This document shows, piece by piece, positions 31,132 through 37,076 of a DNA stretch of 38,154 bases. The notes under the pieces were generated by a model. It was given only the letters and a program-made list of their open reading frames with translations. It did no database searches and was not told the origin of the DNA. The position numbers and the translations under genes are program-made. How positions within the stretch are numbered: the first letter of the stretch is position 1; each line of letters opens with the position of its first letter. Source of the DNA: a virus; IMG/VR virus record IMGVR_UViG_3300032118_000026, positions 1-38,154 of that record; one strand, given 5' to 3'.

Positions 31132-31688
31132 ACCATAGCACCGACCTACTACTGCTCGCGACTGAGTTAGCTGGAGCGGTAGTAGGCAGTGCCAGATGGG
31201 TGAGGGCAGGATGCGCGTCAAAGCTACTCACAACCTATCTCTGGATATCAGTACTGCTGGGGGTTCCAGGTCTGGTGATCGCGTGGCGTGGGCACAGTAA
31301 TGTTTGGACGGTACACCTCTGGATCCTCTGTGCAATCGTGTTTTTGGGCCAATGGGTCCTGATCCGATCGCGGGCTAGGTGTGCCAAACACTTGCGGCCA
31401 CTGTTGGTATGCGTCCTGTTTGGTTGGTTCTTCTGCGCCTTCACGTTGGGAATCCTGCAAGATTACACGTATCTACACTTAGCCATGGCGGTGCTGGGTT
31501 TATCCGGCATGATATGCTCCAGGCATTCGTCTCTTGCCGACTGGGGCATGATTGCAGCGTTTGCGAGTGACGTGTTTTTATGTGCCATCACGACATACTG
31601 GCATGCTGAGTTTCCGATGTTTTGGGCGGTGCGAAATGTGGTTTGGTCCATGGCATTGGCATTAGTGGTCAAAGGATCCCATCAATGA
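31110..31688 (+). CDS. Multi-TM membrane protein next to a glycosyltransferase (192 aa)
   Basis: GTG start overlapping the previous gene. About six hydrophobic helices (for example LLLLATELAGAVVG, LLTTYLWISVLLGVPGLVIA, LLVCVLFGWFFCAFTLGILQ, MALALVVK). Coupled to the GT2 gene by an ATGA overlap. By analogy with phage gtr clusters it could be a lipid-linked sugar flippase or an exclusion protein, but no family match was seen. Confidence 0.6.
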   Translation: MPASLWLNHSTDLLLLATELAGAVVGSARWVRAGCASKLLTTYLWISVLLGVPGLVIAWRGHSNVWTVHLWILCAIVFLGQWVLIRSRARCAKHLRPLLVCVLFGWFFCAFTLGILQDYTYLHLAMAVLGLSGMICSRHSSLADWGMIAAFASDVFLCAITTYWHAEFPMFWAVRNVVWSMALALVVKGSHQ

Positions 31689-32125
31689 CCCCTGCTTTGA
31701 GTGTGTGTATCTGTACCTACAACCGCCCAGAATGGCTCCATGAATGCGTGCTTTCGGTGCTCAGGTCCGTCGGCGTGGACATGGAGATACTGATAGTAGA
31801 CAATGGCTCCACCCCAGAGACCGCAGAAGTACTGGACCTGTTGGGGGACCCCAGGATCCACGTAGAGAGGCTGGAGCATAACGACCAGGCAAAGGCCCAT
31901 CGGATACTCAGGGGCCTGGCCAGGGGCCGCTACACGCTCATCCTGCCCGATGATGACGTGATCGTTGATCCCTTGTGGCTCGGGCATGCGGTAGAGCGTC
32001 TGGACCAGACTGGGGCAAGGATATGTAGTCAGTGGAACCCAACAGGATCAAATGCTACAAGTGCTGGCATCCATATTGGTCCACCTCCCGAGCGTGCAGG
32101 CATCCGATTACGTCAGGCAATTTGA
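31685..32125 (+). CDS. GT2-family glycosyltransferase, probably frameshifted (146 aa)
   Basis: N-terminal GT-A fold: LSVCICTYNRPEWLHECVLS, EILIVDNGSTPETAEVLDLL, then RGRYTLILPDDDVIVDPLWL with the PDDD metal/nucleotide site. Most GT2 enzymes are 230 aa or more; this frame ends at 146 with an atypical tail. The +1 frame from the GGGG near 32012-32016 stays open to TAA at 32148-32150 and reads a plausible QGYVVSGTQQDQMLQVLASI, then DYVRQFEDLFSVGL. A one-base error or real shift is likely. Possible surface-polysaccharide modification. Confidence 0.7.
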   Translation: MTPALSVCICTYNRPEWLHECVLSVLRSVGVDMEILIVDNGSTPETAEVLDLLGDPRIHVERLEHNDQAKAHRILRGLARGRYTLILPDDDVIVDPLWLGHAVERLDQTGARICSQWNPTGSNATSAGIHIGPPPERAGIRLRQAI

Positions 32126-32149
32126 GGACTTGTTCAGCGTGGGCTTATA

Positions 32150-32194
32150 AAGATTTTGCCCCCCCTTGACCGGAGTCTTGGGAGGGCGTATCTT
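32150..32194. other. Imperfect long hairpin after the glycosyltransferase
   Basis: AAGAT/ATCTT and a GCCC.CCC/GGG.GGGC stem with one mismatch around a central loop. The tail is TTTGCCTTT, too broken for a confident terminator. The gap 32126-32217 holds only this and the shifted reading frame of the GT2 gene. Confidence 0.4.
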
Positions 32195-32217
32195 TGCCTT
32201 TGCAACAAGGTGAGGTA

Positions 32218-32568
32218 ATGGTACCTTCTTTTCGTGAAACGCGCAAGGCTCCCCAGCAAAAAAGCTTGGGCTCATATCGTATCGCCGCCTTCGTGTATTC
32301 CCCTTGTGGCAACCCGATCTGGATAACGTCCAGAAACGCTGATCAAGCCGGGTGCATGGCTCCAGCGTTGCCCGCGTTGTGCGGGGAATACCGTTGTGGG
32401 ACCGTCGTGAGACAGACTCAGAAGGCGGTATGGGATACACTCGCTGCTAATCCTTCAATGGGTGACAGCGTGGACTTTCGCGTGTATCGGCAACCGGCGC
32501 GCGAAATGATGGAAGATCTGCCCATATCATGCATCGAAAATAGAAACCTCAGGAAGATCCAGGCCTAG
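32218..32568 (+). CDS. Hypothetical protein (116 aa)
   Basis: The ATG at 32218 with AAGGTGAGG upstream is preferred over a TTG at 32194. Basic N-terminus and a mixed fold (YRIAAFVYSPCGNPIWITSR; CGTVVRQTQKAVWDTLAANP). Several cysteines but no CxxC pair. No family recognised. Confidence 0.58.
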   Translation: MVPSFRETRKAPQQKSLGSYRIAAFVYSPCGNPIWITSRNADQAGCMAPALPALCGEYRCGTVVRQTQKAVWDTLAANPSMGDSVDFRVYRQPAREMMEDLPISCIENRNLRKIQA

Positions 32569-32596
32569 CCTGTTCTAGTTTCGTTTTACCTTTAAC

Positions 32597-32664
32597 CCTT
32601 CTCCCTGTCAGAATGTCCCCTTCACGGCGAATTGGGGCACTGGCAGGGGGAAGGTTTTTTATTT
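32597..32664 (+). terminator. Strong rho-independent terminator, rightward
   Basis: 15-base arms (32597-32611 and 32640-32654) pair with two G-U positions, with a further inner TGTCCCC/GGGGCA pairing. The stem is followed by TTTTTT at 32655-32660. Ends the unit from 30447. Confidence 0.88.
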
Positions 32665-32691
32665 CCTAGGAAGATCAAAAGAGAACCCCAC

Positions 32692-32850
32692 ATGCAAAGA
32701 CAGTATGACCCCGAGAAAGGCAAACAAGACTGGATCCGTCGCCAGATCAACGAACGAAGAACACGCAAGCATGCCTTGCAGGTCAAAGAGGACGAAAAAC
32801 GGCTAAGTTCGAGCACCGCAAAGCAGATCTTGGTGAAAAAATGCGAATAG
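32692..32850 (+). CDS. Small charged protein (52 aa)
   Basis: MQRQYDPEKGKQDWIRRQIN, then a Lys/Arg helix. No good ribosome site, and it directly follows a terminator, so expression is uncertain. Sequence looks protein-like. Function unknown. Confidence 0.45.
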   Translation: MQRQYDPEKGKQDWIRRQINERRTRKHALQVKEDEKRLSSSTAKQILVKKCE

Positions 32851-32852
32851 GC

Positions 32853-32896
32853 TGTGACCAACATCACTTGACGGGCGTAGAGTGATGCCGTAACCT
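32853..32896 (+). promoter_or_regulatory. CRP-type class II promoter, rightward
   Basis: TGTGA (32853-32857), six bases, TCACT (32864-32868), 22 bases to TAACCT (32891-32896). TTGACG overlaps the right half-site. Predicted start about 32903, immediately at the ribosome site of the 85-aa gene. Confidence 0.55.
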
Positions 32897-32914
32897 GAAG
32901 TCAGGAGGCAACAC

Positions 32915-33172
32915 ATGAACCAGCACGAGAAACCCAGACTTGAAGTTAGAACCCATGACCATAGCCCAGAACAGGCAGCCTTTGTCCATGTTTCCTTCCA
33001 TATGCTGGGTTGCGGGGTCGGGTCATACTTTATCATCGATGGCAATGATCATGACTCCATCGAAGCTTTAAAGTCCTCACTCGATACCGCATACCGACAG
33101 ATACAAGGGTGGGAAGAGCGCATGAGGTGCCAGGCCATTATTGATCGTGAGCATACCAAAAGGGAGGTTTGA
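32915..33172 (+). CDS. Hypothetical protein (85 aa)
   Basis: Soluble protein (AFVHVSFHMLGCGVGSYFII; SIEALKSSLDTAYRQIQGWE). An ideal AGGAGG lies before the ATG. No family recognised. First gene behind a CRP-type promoter. Confidence 0.65.
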   Translation: MNQHEKPRLEVRTHDHSPEQAAFVHVSFHMLGCGVGSYFIIDGNDHDSIEALKSSLDTAYRQIQGWEERMRCQAIIDREHTKREV

Positions 33173-33176
33173 ACCG

Positions 33177-33398
33177 TTGTGTAACCTTGCCCCCGGAACT
33201 CCCGAAGCTAAAAGCAGAGGATGCCGTTGCCATATCTTGGCTTCAGGGCATATCGTATACAGCACCAAATGCCACTTGCACGGGATCAATAGTGATGAAG
33301 CCCTGGAATGGTGCACATGTGGAGTCCCAAATACGCCGTGCCTAGTCCATATCGATGCCACAGAAACGTGTGATTACGGTCACTTGACAACCGTATAG
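33177..33398 (+). CDS. Cys/His-rich protein, TTG start (73 aa)
   Basis: A TTG at 33177 with GGGAGG upstream avoids the long overlap of the alternative frame start. CRCHILASGH, KCHLHG, CTCGVP, then CLVHIDATETCDYGH give eight or more potential metal ligands. Function unknown. The CRP-type dyad of the next promoter lies in its 3' end. Confidence 0.58.
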   Translation: MCNLAPGTPEAKSRGCRCHILASGHIVYSTKCHLHGINSDEALEWCTCGVPNTPCLVHIDATETCDYGHLTTV

Positions 33399-33411
33399 CA
33401 TGCGTTAATCT
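33369..33411 (+). promoter_or_regulatory. CRP-type class II promoter, rightward
   Basis: TGTGA (33369-33373), six bases, TCACT (33380-33384), 21 bases to TAATCT (33406-33411). TTGACA is a perfect -35 overlapping the dyad. Start about 33418, with the ribosome site directly after it. Confidence 0.62.
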
Positions 33412-33428
33412 TGTGGTGAGAGGTGAAC

Positions 33429-33656
33429 ATGAACGGAATCAAAGCCCCAAGCCACTACACGTATGCAATGGTGCGATATCGGCTCTACAAGGAAACCAAA
33501 GTCAAATTGAGTAGATCCCGCATTTCCCAGCTCGCAAAACCAGGCAAACCCCTAGAGGCTGAAACGCACGAGGGCCAGCGTCTCATCCCTGCGCACCTCG
33601 TCATGGCGTTTTTAGAGTCGCGTAAACGTCAGGACCGGAACCTAGAAACTGAGTGA
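33429..33656 (+). CDS. Small DNA-binding-like protein (75 aa)
   Basis: SRSRISQLAKPGKPLEAETH, then QRLIPAHLVMAFLESRKRQD reads like a short MerR/excisionase-type winged helix with a wing (GKPLEAE) and a basic tail. GAGAGG precedes the ATG. It heads the GC-rich small-gene block and could be its regulator. Low certainty on fold. Confidence 0.6.
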   Translation: MNGIKAPSHYTYAMVRYRLYKETKVKLSRSRISQLAKPGKPLEAETHEGQRLIPAHLVMAFLESRKRQDRNLETE

Positions 33657-33695
33657 TAGTGCGATTATGTCCACAACCAACCCATGGAGTGAGCC

Positions 33696-34307
33696 TTGAT
33701 CGCCGCCCTTTTTGTTGAGACCAACGGATGTTACTGCGGTTTGCCTGGCGTGGATCCCTGGGACATCCAGCGGGACGCCCGCCTCTACCGTGGCCCATGG
33801 CCAGTGGTGGCCCACCCGCCATGCGAACGCTGGGGGCGGTTCGCCAAGGGATCCATGACCAATCAGGTCCACCAGGTGGGCGATGACGGGGGATGCTTTG
33901 AGGCGGCATTGGCATCACTCATGCGCTGCGGTGGAGTGCTGGAACACCCCGCTCACAGCAAAGCGTGGGATGCCTACGGGCTCCGAAAACCTCAGCGAAC
34001 AGGCTGGTCCTACGATGACGCAAAAGGGCTATGGGTCTGCGAGGTTGAGCAGGGCCACTATGGGCACCGCGCACGAAAGCCAACCTGGTTGTTAGCCTGC
34101 GGACCGAAACCTGCGGATCTGATCTGGGGGCCATCCCCCCAGCGCCTGCCACAAAAGCGCCTTGAAGAGCGTGGTTATAAGTCAGCTAGCCGTTGTGGCA
34201 TGGTGGCCAATATGTCAACCCGCCAAAGGCAACGCACCCCCTTGCCGTTCCGAGAATTGCTCTTGGAGCTCGCCAACAACTGCCAACCCGCCGCGCTGTG
34301 CGGCTGA
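33696..34307 (+). CDS. Phage protein with HPPC motif (203 aa)
   Basis: TTG start with GGAG six bases upstream. Belongs to a recurrent phage family: GVDPWDIQRDARLYRGPWPV, VVAHPPCERWGRF, GGVLEHPAHSKAWDAYGL, then HYGHRARKPTWLLACG. The HPPC segment recalls the PC/PPC catalytic motif of cytosine or adenine methyltransferases, but no SAM-binding glycine motif is evident, so enzymatic function is not claimed. Confidence 0.65.
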   Translation: MIAALFVETNGCYCGLPGVDPWDIQRDARLYRGPWPVVAHPPCERWGRFAKGSMTNQVHQVGDDGGCFEAALASLMRCGGVLEHPAHSKAWDAYGLRKPQRTGWSYDDAKGLWVCEVEQGHYGHRARKPTWLLACGPKPADLIWGPSPQRLPQKRLEERGYKSASRCGMVANMSTRQRQRTPLPFRELLLELANNCQPAALCG

Positions 34308-34323
34308 TGTCCAGGAGCATGCC

Positions 34324-34518
34324 GTGACCTTTTTCGATTTTCTTGAGTCGCAGGGCTTTCAGGCAAGTGCATGCTCCGCGCTGATCAACACTGATTTCTA
34401 TCGGTTAGCTGAACAATTGTGGGGTGCCCTGGAAACAATACGCTACCTAGATGATGCAGAGGCTATGCGTGATGTGGCGGTTGACGCTCTCAAAACTCAA
34501 ATCGAGCAGCCCGAATGA
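34324..34518 (+). CDS. Hypothetical protein, GTG start (64 aa)
   Basis: The GTG at 34324 has CAGGAG six bases upstream; the longer open frame would overlap the previous gene. Acidic helical protein (FFDFLESQGFQASACSALIN; LDDAEAMRDVAVDALKTQIE). No family. Shares its leader design with the gene at 36054. Confidence 0.6.
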   Translation: MTFFDFLESQGFQASACSALINTDFYRLAEQLWGALETIRYLDDAEAMRDVAVDALKTQIEQPE

Positions 34519-34552
34519 GGCTATCCAGCCACGGCTGGAGAAAGGGGGCCAT

Positions 34553-34714
34553 ATGGCCGCAATCAACGAAAAGCGTGTGAACTGGCGCAAGGTCGCAAAG
34601 GAGCGGGGCGATGAAATCAATACCCTACGTAGCCAGATCTTAAACCTAGAGCGCGAAATCGTCCGCCTACGCGAACAGAACCCAACCCCTCTACCTGAAT
34701 GTTGGGTGGAGTAG
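34553..34714 (+). CDS. Small leucine-zipper-like protein (53 aa)
   Basis: MAAINEKRVNWRKVAKERGD, then a heptad helix (INTLRSQILNLEREIVRLRE). GGAGAAAGG lies in the leader, which can fold CCAGC/GCTGG next to it. A dimeric coiled coil is likely. Function unknown. Confidence 0.6.
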   Translation: MAAINEKRVNWRKVAKERGDEINTLRSQILNLEREIVRLREQNPTPLPECWVE

Positions 34715-34735
34715 CTGTCCAATCTGGAGCCTTAC

Positions 34736-34915
34736 ATGTCTGCTTGGGTGATCGAAACGCAGGGGTTCGCCTCCAACACCTACCTCAAAAAAGATGGCGG
34801 GGAGACCACGAATCTTTCCGAGGCAACCATATTCCATTCTCTCGAAACCCTGACAACTGCTGAGCAGCAGATCAGTGAAACCTATCCCAATGCCTCCGGG
34901 CATTGGATCCCGTGA
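34736..34915 (+). CDS. Hypothetical protein (59 aa)
   Basis: MSAWVIETQGFASNTYLKKD, then SEATIFHSLETLTTAEQQIS, a type of short phage protein with an N-terminal WVI strand. GGAG is six bases before the ATG. Function unknown. Confidence 0.62.
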   Translation: MSAWVIETQGFASNTYLKKDGGETTNLSEATIFHSLETLTTAEQQISETYPNASGHWIP

Positions 34916-34935
34916 TCTTGTCCACTGGAGGAACC

Positions 34936-35115
34936 ATGCGAGAACCGATGATCGCCATCTTCGATTCCCTCCCAATTTTGTCCCAGCGGCAAGACTCCAT
35001 CACAGAACAAATCTGGGACATGGTGGCCTTCGCCAACCGCCTCGGATGCTTCGATGTGGCCGATTATCTCAAGGCCTCGATCGAACGCTGCTATGAACCG
35101 TCCTATCAAGAATGA
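34936..35115 (+). CDS. Hypothetical protein (59 aa)
   Basis: ATG behind GGAGGAACC. Helical (EQIWDMVAFANRLGCFDVAD; YLKASIERCYEPSYQE). No family recognised. One of four genes in this block with exactly 59 codons. Confidence 0.6.
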   Translation: MREPMIAIFDSLPILSQRQDSITEQIWDMVAFANRLGCFDVADYLKASIERCYEPSYQE

Positions 35116-35167
35116 GGCTATCCACTCCACGAACCATCTTCCCGACGCCGGGAGAAAGGTCTGATCT

Positions 35168-35347
35168 ATGGCGCTCTACATCAAATGGGCTTTTTGGCTT
35201 GGCATCGTTGGCATCGCTTTCAGGGCCATTGCTATGTGCGTCAGCACCTATCCAAGGACCAGGAAGTGGAAGCTCGGGGAGGATGTCGTGGCACTACTCA
35301 TCTCCGCGTTCTTTGCTTTCTGGGCATGGAACCTGGTTTACGCCTGA
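35168..35347 (+). CDS. Two-TM membrane protein (59 aa)
   Basis: Hydrophobic helices at about 6-25 (KWAFWLGIVGIAFRAIAMCV) and 40-57 (VVALLISAFFAFWAWNLVYA), with a positive loop between (YPRTRKWK). GGGAGAAAGG precedes the start. Function unknown. Confidence 0.62.
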   Translation: MALYIKWAFWLGIVGIAFRAIAMCVSTYPRTRKWKLGEDVVALLISAFFAFWAWNLVYA

Positions 35348-35353
35348 CCCCTC

Positions 35354-35506
35354 ATGTCCACCATGCGAACCCTCTACTACATGCTGCGCGGGGAGTGGAG
35401 TTGCGGCTTCCGCAAGGACTTCCGGCTCTGGATCGATCGCACCTACTACGACGGCGAAATCACCCAACTCAGCCTCGGGTGGTTCTGGATTTTCAACCGC
35501 TACTGA
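35354..35506 (+). CDS. Small aromatic-rich protein (50 aa)
   Basis: MSTMRTLYYMLRGEWSCGFR, then WIDRTYYDGEITQLSLGWFW. The YYDG...LGWFW layout recurs in short phage proteins. The start could be the second ATG (35363). Its own ATG is part of the TGTCCA junction motif. No good ribosome site. Confidence 0.55.
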   Translation: MSTMRTLYYMLRGEWSCGFRKDFRLWIDRTYYDGEITQLSLGWFWIFNRY

Positions 35507-35532
35507 GGCTGTCCATCAAAGGGAATCAAGCC

Positions 35533-35820
35533 GTGGATCTTCAATCTCGCATCGGAGAGTGGCAAACCAGGACCTTCGGGGATGCTCAGACCATCCAAGG
35601 GATCGACTGCCACTTGATCCGCGAATTCACCGCGCTGATCGACGCACAGACGCCAGAGGATGCACGGGATGAATGCTCCGATGTGCTGATCCTCCTTATG
35701 GGTAGGGCTCATATGATGGGATTCGACCTGCTGGAGGCCGCCGAAAAGAAACTTGCCATCAACCAGGCGCGAACCTGGGGCAGACCTGATGCCCAGGGCG
35801 TCATCGAGCATAGCCGTTGA
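35533..35820 (+). CDS. DUF550/MazG-like nucleotide pyrophosphohydrolase (95 aa)
   Basis: GTG start with AAGGGAA upstream. IGEWQTRTFGDAQTIQGIDC, HLIREFTALIDAQTPEDARD, ECSDVLILLMGRAHMMGFDL and AAEKKLAINQARTWGRP match the small all-alpha NTP-PPase pattern, although the first acidic motif is FT rather than the usual E-x-x-E. Such enzymes hydrolyse (d)NTPs to monophosphates. Confidence 0.72.
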   Translation: MDLQSRIGEWQTRTFGDAQTIQGIDCHLIREFTALIDAQTPEDARDECSDVLILLMGRAHMMGFDLLEAAEKKLAINQARTWGRPDAQGVIEHSR

Positions 35821-35854
35821 GGCTGTCCAAAACCAACCCAAAAGGATTCCTCTG

Positions 35855-36034
35855 ATGAAGGTGGAAATCGAAGTCACCCTGCTGAAAACCGTTGAACTGG
35901 AAACAGTCACACCCGCAACCTTGCGCGAAGCCAAGGACGACCTGTGTTCGAGCCACAGCCTGGAGGATTGCGATTTCACCGCCCGTTGGCTCCAGGTCGG
36001 GCATCAGCGCCGCACAGTGCGGGCCGTCCGTTAG
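35855..36034 (+). CDS. Hypothetical protein (59 aa)
   Basis: MKVEIEVTLLKTVELETVTP, then AKDDLCSSHSLEDCDFTARW. The ATG follows a short TGA-terminated leader peptide frame (TGATG), with AAAGGA upstream. Function unknown. Confidence 0.6.
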   Translation: MKVEIEVTLLKTVELETVTPATLREAKDDLCSSHSLEDCDFTARWLQVGHQRRTVRAVR

Positions 36035-36053
36035 TCCTGTCCAGGAGTACGAC

Positions 36054-36419
36054 GTGACCATCCCTCCCATTTGCGAATCCTGCAATGACCAGATCGACGC
36101 CGGGGAAGCGAACCTTTGCTACGTCTGCGCGGCCACCCTGCTCCACCGCGCGGAAGATGCCGAAGCCCGCGTGGCGGAGCTGGGGGCTGCCAATGTCAGG
36201 CTCCTCCAGGACCGCATGGACTACTCCAGCGTCAAAACCATCGAGGGACTGAACGCATCCGAATGGATCTGGCGCACCGGGAAAGCCGAGCGCCAGCGCG
36301 ACCAAGCTATCGAGCTGCTGGGGACCATGCTCAGGTATGCCGACTACGGCACCACCCCAACCGAGGACGACAACGTGGTGATCGAATCCCGCGCCCTCCT
36401 CGCATCTCTCAAACGCTGA
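36054..36419 (+). CDS. Zinc-finger plus coiled-coil protein, GTG start (121 aa)
   Basis: Two CxxC pairs (CESCND, CYVCAA at about 7-25) precede a coiled coil with ARVAELGAANVRLLQDRMDY and a helical C-terminus. CAGGAG is six bases before the GTG. It shares the ARVAELG segment with the next protein. Function unknown. Confidence 0.65.
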   Translation: MTIPPICESCNDQIDAGEANLCYVCAATLLHRAEDAEARVAELGAANVRLLQDRMDYSSVKTIEGLNASEWIWRTGKAERQRDQAIELLGTMLRYADYGTTPTEDDNVVIESRALLASLKR

Positions 36420-36436
36420 TGTCCACTGGAGGAACC

Positions 36437-36712
36437 TTGGCAACCTACGCCCACATGTGCCGCATGGACCACGAAGAGATCGGATTCAACACCGACTCCG
36501 AGACGTGTCCGCTCTGTATAGCGAATGCCCGCGTGGCGGAACTGGGGGAAGAGAAATCAACCGGCTACGCGAGTGGACGATTCCATGCCTGCGCACTCTT
36601 GAGCGCCCAAGTCTACGACTCATACGGCGAATCTCTGGGCCTCGACGATTTGCTTGCCCTGTGCGATTACGTGGCCGAAGAATTACTAGGACCATCTTAC
36701 AAAAATGATTAG
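36437..36712 (+). CDS. Hypothetical zinc-knuckle protein, TTG start (91 aa)
   Basis: TTG with GGAGGAACC upstream; the ATG at 36419 six codons earlier lacks a ribosome site. AHMCRMDHEEIGFNTDSETC, then PLCIANARVAELGEEK gives Cys/His ligands and a short coiled coil. C-terminus helical (LDDLLALCDYVAEELLG). Function unknown. Confidence 0.62.
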   Translation: MATYAHMCRMDHEEIGFNTDSETCPLCIANARVAELGEEKSTGYASGRFHACALLSAQVYDSYGESLGLDDLLALCDYVAEELLGPSYKND

Positions 36713-36713
36713 C

Positions 36714-37076
36714 ATGAAAACATTTGCACTTGCTTTTACCCTTTCAACGTGCCTTTTTGGGCAAACCGCATACACACCAAAGGGGTGGGTATGGTGTGAT
36801 AAGCAAGATACTGATGGCAAATGGCACCTAGGCTCTAAAGATAAGCGTCAGCACTTCATCGCCGGGGCTATCGTTGGGGGGAGCGTGGTTATGTATGCAG
36901 AGCACAATGGATGGAAGCACCCCAGGTTATGGGGCATCGTTGCAGCTTTCGCGATTGGGTATGCAAAAGAAATACACGATATGCGCAAAGGCTCAGGCAC
37001 CGCCGAACGTGCGGACGTGCTATGGACCGGGTTGGGAGGGGTTGTTGGCACTGAGATTGTAAGTTTCAGGTGGTGA
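36714..37076 (+). CDS. YfiM-like exported protein (120 aa)
   Basis: Signal-peptide-like N-terminus (MKTFALAFTLSTCLFG), then DKRQHFIAGAIVGGSVVMYA and IGYAKEIHDMRKGSGTAERA, ending in a Gly-rich hydrophobic segment, as in the DUF2279/YfiM family. An ATG three codons earlier overlaps the previous stop. More AT-rich than its neighbours. Its stop abuts the tailspike stop with no gap. Confidence 0.65.
   Translation: MKTFALAFTLSTCLFGQTAYTPKGWVWCDKQDTDGKWHLGSKDKRQHFIAGAIVGGSVVMYAEHNGWKHPRLWGIVAAFAIGYAKEIHDMRKGSGTAERADVLWTGLGGVVGTEIVSFRW

Larger units (their letters stand above)
33668..36425 (+). repeat. Recurrent post-stop motif T(G/A)TCCA at eleven gene junctions
   Basis: Copies begin at 33668, 34308, 34522, 34716, 34919, 35119, 35355, 35510, 35824, 36038 and 36420, each 0-11 bases after a stop codon (six are exactly 3 after). 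Four share the longer TGAGGCTRTCCA. At 34919 and 36420 the shared leader TGTCCACTGGAGGAACC continues to the start; at 34308 and 36038 a TGTCCAGGAG leader ends in GTGACC. Confidence 0.82.
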
